Source: Paenibacillus spongiae
GTDB lineage: Bacteria > Bacillota > Bacilli > Paenibacillales > Paenibacillaceae
NCBI RefSeq assembly: GCF_024734895.1
Contig: NZ_CP091430.1
Coordinates: 5,970,501-6,034,500, forward strand
DNA: 64,000 nt
Reading direction: 5' to 3'
In this document: piece by piece, positions 62,852 to 64,000 of the stretch
How positions within the stretch are numbered: the stretch's first letter is position 1
Layout of the letters: every line of letters starts with the position of its first letter
Translations under genes and position numbers: made by a program
The notes under the pieces: generated by a model
Told to the model about the DNA's origin: nothing
Databases searched by the model: none
Seen by the model: only the letters and a program-made list of their open reading frames with translations

Positions 62852-62867
62852 TTCGAAACGTTTCGAA
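62852..62867. promoter_or_regulatory. LacI-type operator before the GH144-like gene
   Basis: TTCGAAACGTTTCGAA, a perfect 16-bp palindrome with the central CG typical of LacI-family operators, begins 11 bases before the start codon and abuts the ribosome binding site. Confidence 0.8.
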
Positions 62868-62878
62868 TTTCAGTTATG

Positions 62879-62921
62879 AAGAAACGGCTGGCACCACCTT
62901 AACCGGTATCAGCCGTTCCTT
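62879..62921 (-). terminator. Terminator of the lacI-type gene
   Basis: AACGGCTG (62883-62890) pairs with CAGCCGTT (62910-62917), with flanking GAAG/CTTC, and an inner ACCGGT palindrome. On the minus strand it continues into TTTCTTC. Confidence 0.6.
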
Positions 62922-62982
62922 CATGCCAATAAAACTTACCATAACTTTCAAACCCTATGATTTGACCGAACCGGATGCCGAA

Positions 62983-63975
62983 TCAGCGTTTTTGCGTCAC
63001 GGAATTCCGCAGCACCAATTTAGTAGGCAGATTGTAGAATGGTTCGATGCTCTGGCCTTCCAGCATTTGAAAGATCAGATGGGCGGCCAAAGCGCCTCTC
63101 TCATACTTAGGCTGCATCACCGTGGTCAGCGCCGGGCGGACATATTGGGCCAGTTCAATATCGTCGAACCCGATGATCGAAACATCGGACGGCACTTTAA
63201 TGCCGTGCTCCCGGAATGCGTTGATGCCGCCAATCGCCATTTCATCATTGGCATACATGATCGCGCTTGGCAAATTGCCCTGCGCAATGAGCATCTTCGT
63301 ATTGCTGTAACCGCTCTCCCGATTGAACAATCCGTATTGAAGCAGCCTCTTCGAGCCTTCGAGCCCGCGCTCCTGCATCGCTTTCTCGAAGCCGTTCAGT
63401 CTCTTGTACATAAGCTCGCTGATGGCCATGCCGCTAATATACGCAATGTCCCGGTGGCCCTGCCCGATCAAATATTCCGCAGCCATATGGGAGCCCGCTT
63501 CGTTGTCCACTTCGATGCTGACGACATGCTCGCTGTCGATCGTTCTGTCGAGCAGGGCGATGGGAAACTGCTTTCGGGCCGAATGGACAATCACGTCCTC
63601 GCTAACGTTGTGAGCCAATACGATGGCGGCGTCGACCCGCTTCTCCGTCAGAAATTTGACTGCGGTGGAGGTCTCCCCGCCGACCGAGCTGCACGCAAGC
63701 AGATCGTATCCTTTGGACAGCGTAACCTCCTGAATCCCTTTCACCAATTCCGCATAATACGGGCCGGCCAAATCGGTTACGATCAATGCGATCGTGCGCG
63801 TGCTGCTTTTTTTCAAATCGGATGCGATGCCATTCTTCTGATAATTTAATTGGCGTGCGGCTTTCAATATCTTTTCTTTTGTCTTCACATTTACCTTGTT
63901 GTTGTTGTTCAATGCGTATGACACTGTCGATATCGATACTCCGGCCATCTTGGCGATATCTTTAATCGTCGTCAT
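62983..63975 (-). CDS. LacI-family transcriptional regulator
   Basis: A 330-residue regulator: N-terminal helix-turn-helix TIKDIAKMAGVSISTVSYALNN with hinge helix, then a periplasmic-binding-protein-like sensor (IALIVTDLAGPYYAELVKGI, SAIMYANDEMAIGGINAF, VSIIGFDDIELAQYVRPALTTV). The start at 63975 has GAGGAG upstream; an extension to 63996 adds seven residues without support. It should repress the GH144-GH35 genes through the palindrome at 62852-62867. Its upstream region is cut by the window edge. Confidence 0.92.
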   Translation of the reverse strand: MTTIKDIAKMAGVSISTVSYALNNNNKVNVKTKEKILKAARQLNYQKNGIASDLKKSSTRTIALIVTDLAGPYYAELVKGIQEVTLSKGYDLLACSSVGGETSTAVKFLTEKRVDAAIVLAHNVSEDVIVHSARKQFPIALLDRTIDSEHVVSIEVDNEAGSHMAAEYLIGQGHRDIAYISGMAISELMYKRLNGFEKAMQERGLEGSKRLLQYGLFNRESGYSNTKMLIAQGNLPSAIMYANDEMAIGGINAFREHGIKVPSDVSIIGFDDIELAQYVRPALTTVMQPKYERGALAAHLIFQMLEGQSIEPFYNLPTKLVLRNSVTQKR

Positions 63976-64000
63976 TCTTGTCTCCTCGTTTTCCATAAAG

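Noticed and set aside
62449..63849. 466-codon plus-strand frame across the GH144-like and LacI genes
   Set aside because: It spans two opposite-strand genes and the operator, and has no recognisable domain.

Overview
The window looks like a chromosomal segment of a Paenibacillus-type, spore-forming Firmicute. The evidence is Gram-positive ribosome binding sites (strong GGAGG), many AraC regulators, two-component systems and ABC importers, SLH-domain debris, a SpoIIP-type amidase, a PolC-derived protein, CcpA (cre)-like sites and a GntZ-type short 6-phosphogluconate dehydrogenase. I see no rRNA, tRNA or CRISPR array. Genus-level placement is inference.

Layout. 0-6 kb: the start of a secreted protein running off the left edge, a decayed gene, a tandem GNAT acetyltransferase, a DUF2203 protein, an IS200/IS605-type element with a frameshifted tnpB, and a Cof-type HAD phosphatase whose start region is duplicated. 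6-16.5 kb: an IMP-dehydrogenase-like enzyme, an FAD monooxygenase behind a truncated gene cut by a solo IS605 right end (omega-RNA-like), three membrane proteins, a two-component system, and an ECF sigma operon with a TPR protein. 16.6-22.5 kb: an HxlR regulator divergent from a compact pentose-phosphate operon (zwf-tkt-gnd-tal). 22.5-29.4 kb: assorted single genes, including an acyltransferase, a frameshifted methyltransferase, a DUF5946 protein, a histidine phosphatase, a kinase-fold protein and a CuAO/AMIN/SpoIIP fusion amidase.

29.6-33.2 kb holds the most unusual locus: an XRE repressor and an ImmA/IrrE metallopeptidase, translationally coupled, next to a free-standing PolC fragment that has lost the polymerase catalytic aspartates. 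The same GTTGA-N8-TCAAC dyad lies over the promoter of the XRE gene and in front of the polC-like gene. An ATP-dependent DNA ligase precedes the set. This resembles the IrrE-DdrO / ImmA-ImmR logic (protease relieves repressor) controlling an inactive polymerase paralogue.

33.4-44 kb appears devoted to scavenging of sulfur compounds: two sulfatases, each divergent from an AraC regulator, flank an SsuABC-like importer and a two-component system preceded by an attenuator-like RNA leader. 44-49.7 kb is a phosphonate-type ABC operon (phnD, HAD phosphatase, phnC, two phnE, DeoR regulator) interrupted by a broken SLH-domain fragment. 50-57 kb is a cre-linked Opp/Dpp-type import operon with a PhyH-type dioxygenase. 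57-59 kb is a hairpin-rich spacer and a second kinase-fold protein. 59-64 kb is a LacI-controlled glycan locus (GH35 beta-galactosidase-like enzyme and GH144-like lipoprotein) with a perfect palindromic operator.
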